DNA of 64,000 bases from Bathymodiolus brooksi. Lineage: Eukaryota > Mollusca > Bivalvia > Mytilida > Modiolidae. Positions 63,901 through 64,000 of this stretch are shown piece after piece. Each line of letters begins with the position of its first letter. Position 1 is the stretch's first letter. Made by a program: the position numbers and the translations under genes. Location of the stretch: assembly GCA_963680875.1 (NCBI GenBank), contig OY804575.1, positions 29,292,494 through 29,356,493 on the forward strand, read 5' to 3'. The notes under the pieces were generated by a model that did not search any database, was not told the origin of the DNA, and saw only the letters and a program-made list of their open reading frames with translations.

Positions 63901-63984
63901 TCCTTTGTCAAACAACTACACGAACAAAATATTGGTATTTCCCTACTTACAATATCTCTATCCATTCTTAAAAGTGTCACTAAG
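36873..63984 (-). CDS. ANKRD26-like coiled-coil protein, C-terminal 682 codons
   Basis: Seventeen exons join in phase without a stop. Nearly the whole product is Glu/Lys/Leu/Arg-rich heptad coiled coil. The C-terminal module matches vertebrate ANKRD26: [20 protein letters not shown], then [20 protein letters not shown], a Ser/Asn-rich linker, [15 protein letters not shown] and a final [16 protein letters not shown]26 normally has N-terminal ankyrin repeats, which would lie past 64000. The vertebrate protein sits at centriolar distal appendages and recruits the PIDD1 module (family knowledge). POTE and CCDC144 are vertebrate paralogues, so a mollusc gene is best called ANKRD26-like. Introns hold the 61-, 57-, 54-, 44/64- and 19-bp arrays. 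Missed small in-phase exons cannot be excluded. Confidence 0.85.
36992..38146 (-). other. ANKRD26-like last intron
   Basis: 1.15 kb, AT-rich, with nothing recognised. Confidence 0.6.
38147..38310 (-). CDS. ANKRD26-like exon p
   Basis: Acceptor gcttcag, donor G/GTAGGA. Encodes [20 protein letters not shown] through [14 protein letters not shown]. Confidence 0.9.
38670..39464. repeat. 61-bp minisatellite, 13 near-identical copies
   Basis: Unit atacagtaattggcagtaaa, tgtgactatccattctataa, tttaatagcagtcataggat plus c. Only one site (ggcaAtaaa in the third copy) was seen to vary. It lies in an intron of the ANKRD26-like gene. Confidence 0.97.
39557..39616 (+). mobile_element. SINE family A tail fragment
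   Basis: accgccacgatataactgaa and atattgttgaaagtggcgtt followed by aaacaccataaaccct, close to the family consensus. Confidence 0.75.
39617..40117 (-). other. Intron sequence, nothing recognised
   Basis: AT-rich, with a 74-codon plus-strand frame at 39771-39995 that has no support. Confidence 0.5.
40118..41219. mobile_element. Pogo/Tc1-mariner-like non-autonomous element, TA target site
   Basis: The left end cagtcaaacctgtcttaggc and the right end (reverse complement cagtctaacctgcctgaccg) are inverted repeats, flanked on both sides by TA (40116-40117, 41220-41221). gtgacc motifs recur near both ends. The 1.1-kb interior has no transposase frame. It lies in an ANKRD26-like intron. Confidence 0.75.
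41293..41471 (-). CDS. ANKRD26-like exon o
   Basis: Acceptor atttcag, donor GT/GTAAGT. Encodes [20 protein letters not shown] through AYGYKSKL, part of the conserved C-terminal module. Confidence 0.9.
41655..42790. repeat. 57-bp minisatellite, about 20 copies
   Basis: The minus-strand unit is cagaatcaggataatgtgtc, tgattggagcaacatgacta, gcagtagactgttgttt. Because 57 is a multiple of 3, long frames stay open on both strands (414 codons minus, 337 plus). It is intronic. Confidence 0.97.
42870..43990. repeat. 54-bp minisatellite, about 21 copies
   Basis: The minus-strand unit is catgctctccttgagtgtgt, tagatcgtaggtttaagact, tgtttgggtcatag. One copy is about 3 bp shorter near 43228. Its 18-codon period keeps minus-strand frames open (144 and 276 codons). 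It is intronic. Confidence 0.97.
44436..44639 (-). CDS. ANKRD26-like exon n, NAGNAG acceptor
   Basis: 68 codons: [20 protein letters not shown] through [10 protein letters not shown], donor GAG/GTAAGA. The acceptor is AAGCAG; using the upstream AG adds one Gln (start 44642). Confidence 0.87.
44640..45489 (-). other. ANKRD26-like intron, nothing recognised
   Basis: AT-rich; the 68-codon frame at 45278-45484 is unsupported. Confidence 0.5.
45490..45660 (-). CDS. ANKRD26-like exon m
   Basis: Acceptor gtatag, donor AAG/GTATCA. 57 codons: [20 protein letters not shown] through LEEEFKMYK. Confidence 0.87.
45661..46099 (-). other. ANKRD26-like intron, nothing recognised
   Basis: AT-rich, with no element seen. 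Confidence 0.5.
46100..46198 (-). CDS. ANKRD26-like exon l
   Basis: Acceptor tgcacag, donor CAG/GTAGCT. 33 codons: [20 protein letters not shown] through SEARQQ. Confidence 0.87.
46978..47115 (-). mobile_element. SINE family A head half
   Basis: Reverse strand: ggtagttgaaattacaacta, caatcagtgcctatcactac, B-box-like gagttcgaaccgcttc, then gatgtactcgatacaacagt. The body and tail are missing. Confidence 0.75.
47400..47515. repeat. About 60-bp direct duplication
   Basis: Two adjacent copies of ctatacactggacatgcttt, acaagggggtgtggattact, caaccttgattcaacaaga. Confidence 0.9.
47760..48213. repeat. Hairpin-ended element, family F, two units
   Basis: Left end ttatgtctccccttaatgcg; right end hairpin gtctcccttcgttcgaaggg plus gagacataa. 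Two units of about 145 bp share aggtcattatggtatgcgac-type and tggtcatgcacccacatacc runs and AGGTCA half-sites. Intronic. Confidence 0.82.
48485..48554 (-). CDS. ANKRD26-like exon k
   Basis: Acceptor ttttcag, donor AAA/GTAAGT. Encodes [20 protein letters not shown] and KLK after a split Lys. Confidence 0.86.
49006..49079 (-). CDS. ANKRD26-like exon j
   Basis: Acceptor ttaaag, donor AA/GTATGT. Encodes [20 protein letters not shown] and SEQE. Confidence 0.86.
49155..53220. repeat. Bimodal 44/64-bp satellite-like array, about 4.1 kb
   Basis: The short unit is tataacatgactgtacaata, ggagtacatcatagaacaca, tttg (44 bp). The long unit adds tcattgaattctagacttgc (64 bp). About 16 short units come first (to about 49872), then a mixed zone, then mostly long units, with isolated short ones near 50980 and 51930. 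Copies are almost identical; a small internal duplication (ggagtacatcaaggagtaca) sits at about 51901. It fills the intron between exons i and j. Confidence 0.97.
53500..53550 (-). CDS. ANKRD26-like exon i
   Basis: Acceptor tttgtag, donor GAG/GTAATA. 17 codons: [17 protein letters not shown]. Confidence 0.85.
53551..54248 (-). other. ANKRD26-like intron, nothing recognised
   Basis: AT-rich sequence only. Confidence 0.5.
54249..54347 (-). CDS. ANKRD26-like exon h
   Basis: Acceptor atgtag, donor AGG/GTGAGT. 33 codons: [20 protein letters not shown] through SKLGLR. Confidence 0.87.
54883..54965 (-). mobile_element. Degenerate SINE family A 3' part
   Basis: Plus strand caacaccactttaaacatat, ttcagttatatcatgttcat and ttttactgggggaggaaa resemble the reversed family A tail and body. 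Confidence 0.5.
54966..56082 (-). other. ANKRD26-like intron, nothing recognised
   Basis: AT-rich. No exon or element could be supported. Confidence 0.45.
56083..57796 (+). repeat. Hairpin-ended tandem-repeat element, family G, full length
   Basis: The left terminus is ctagaggctcccaggagcct, gtattcgctcacctgg. The right terminus is ggacggacgccaagtgatgg, caatagctcacattaccctt, cgggtcaggtaagct, which folds into a hairpin. Inside are about three units of roughly 300 bp (agcagccatcttga, gcctaatttgcataat) and two of about 310 bp (tttcccatagggt, tccccgctgg, ggcccctggcagccat). It is 1.7 kb, intronic and non-coding. The same termini occur reversed at 23742-24436. Confidence 0.85.
57868..57950 (+). mobile_element. 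SINE tail fragment with (aatc)n end
   Basis: gacaacaccatggtgtagct, gaaatattgctatagttgac, then aatcaatcaatcaaac, the short-repeat tail typical of these SINEs. Confidence 0.65.
58076..58147 (-). CDS. ANKRD26-like exon g
   Basis: Acceptor tcttcag, donor GAG/GTATTT. 24 codons: [20 protein letters not shown] and DKRE. Confidence 0.87.
58578..58697 (-). CDS. ANKRD26-like exon f, NAGNAG acceptor
   Basis: [20 protein letters not shown] through KDLQDSQK, donor AAG/GTATTT. The acceptor is CAGCAG, so the first Gln may be skipped (start 58694). Confidence 0.87.
58915..59215 (+). mobile_element. Possible decayed LINE remnant
   Basis: Reading across frames gives [18 protein letters not shown] and then LKFKWIAFI, reminiscent of the region after the reverse transcriptase in CR1/jockey elements. 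It is heavily broken and the identification is weak. Confidence 0.3.
59661..59876 (-). CDS. ANKRD26-like exon e
   Basis: Acceptor gaacag, donor AGA/GTCAGT. 72 codons: [20 protein letters not shown] through NHEEGNKIR. The acceptor tract is weak. Confidence 0.83.
60629..61002. repeat. 19-bp minisatellite, about 20 copies
   Basis: Unit ttggagaatgacatgttcc with scattered substitutions. The minus strand is open in all three frames (152, 161 and 184 codons). Intronic. Confidence 0.95.
61525..61795 (-). mobile_element. Compact copy of the element at 32230-33275
   Basis: Its reverse complement reads aaaggacgaagttcgtcctt, agccaaatatcttttcactg, actctatgcaaaatcgaaat and ctctttctacgagattctcg, matching both ends of the other copy with the 785-bp interior absent. 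Confidence 0.75.
61908..62096 (-). CDS. ANKRD26-like exon d
   Basis: Acceptor tatcaag, donor AAG/GTAAAC. 63 codons: [20 protein letters not shown] through EASQEVSSK, coiled coil. Confidence 0.87.
62518..62612. repeat. 32-bp tandem triplication
   Basis: Three copies of accaacatcacaagttcctg, ttttaaatgttt. Intronic. Confidence 0.95.
62811..63008 (-). mobile_element. SINE family A
   Basis: Plus strand ttatggtgtttaatgccact, ttcaacaatatttcagttct, gtcagctttattggtggggg, caactttatcacataatgtt and gcactgattgcata, a reversed near-complete copy with a short internal deletion. It ends just before exon c. Confidence 0.8.
63115..63256 (-). CDS. ANKRD26-like exon c
   Basis: Acceptor aatacag, donor AAG/GTAAAC. 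Encodes [20 protein letters not shown] through [10 protein letters not shown]. Confidence 0.85.
63441..63620 (+). repeat. Family G terminus fragment
   Basis: gaggctcacatgagtctgaa, tcactcatctggcgatgaag resembles the left terminus at 56085; what follows is unique. Confidence 0.5.
63746..63792 (-). CDS. ANKRD26-like exon b
   Basis: Acceptor tgcatag, donor AA/GTAAGT. Encodes [15 protein letters not shown] plus a split Lys. Confidence 0.8.
63951..63984 (-). CDS. ANKRD26-like exon a (tentative)
   Basis: Donor ATT/GTAAGT is clear. The acceptor is uncertain (ataaag at 63985 or cttag at 63981). Encodes [11 protein letters not shown] in phase with the next exon. Confidence 0.55.
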
Positions 63985-64000
63985 CTTTATATGGTTTCAG

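Overview
The window is AT-rich animal nuclear DNA with split genes, long introns, several LINE fragments, many tRNA-derived SINE copies, MITEs and large minisatellites. The SINE families and the tandem-repeat elements with hairpin ends resemble those known from bivalve and gastropod genomes, so I infer a mollusc. Species cannot be told from the sequence.

Three host genes can be assembled exon by exon with consistent reading phases. (1) A TMEM115 orthologue on the minus strand (13754-17167, 3 exons, 349 codons). (2) A Rab29/Rab32/Rab38-type small GTPase on the plus strand (22296-27669, 5 coding exons, 215 codons). (3) The 3' part of an ANKRD26-like coiled-coil gene on the minus strand (36873 to about 63984, 17 exons, about 682 codons). 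Its ankyrin-repeat N-terminus should lie beyond the right edge. TMEM115 is a Golgi membrane protein, the Rab acts on Golgi, lysosome-related or lysosome membranes, and ANKRD26 proteins act at centriolar distal appendages. Nothing suggests that the three are functionally linked.

Layout. 1-3850: an L1/Tx1-type LINE with only a few lesions. 3880-4996: a tandem-repeat element. 7147-8233: a 40-bp minisatellite. 9967-11231: a jockey/CR1-like LINE fragment. 12828-18622: TMEM115 with SINEs, a hAT-like MITE and a third LINE fragment. 19700-27670: the Rab gene and its upstream region, with SINEs and two hairpin-ended elements in its introns. 28724-30317: a TIR element. 30430-31475: a tandem-repeat element. 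32230-34435: a nested palindrome element, SINEs and a SINE-derived 26-bp array. 36873-63984: the ANKRD26-like gene, whose introns carry five large minisatellites, a pogo-like TA-flanked element and more hairpin-ended elements.

The most notable observations are these. Three minisatellites appear to have grown out of SINE segments; in one case the head and the body of a single SINE were each amplified to about 20 copies (41505-44000). Five repeat families share one architecture: a terminal hairpin, a GGAC/GTCC-rich flank in most, and internal units of 130-310 bp, several carrying nuclear-receptor-like AGGTCA half-sites. The 3' end of Rab exon 4, splice donor included, is tandemly duplicated inside the following intron. 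Perfect or near-perfect foldback palindromes occur at four places. All calls come from reading the sequence; no database search was run.
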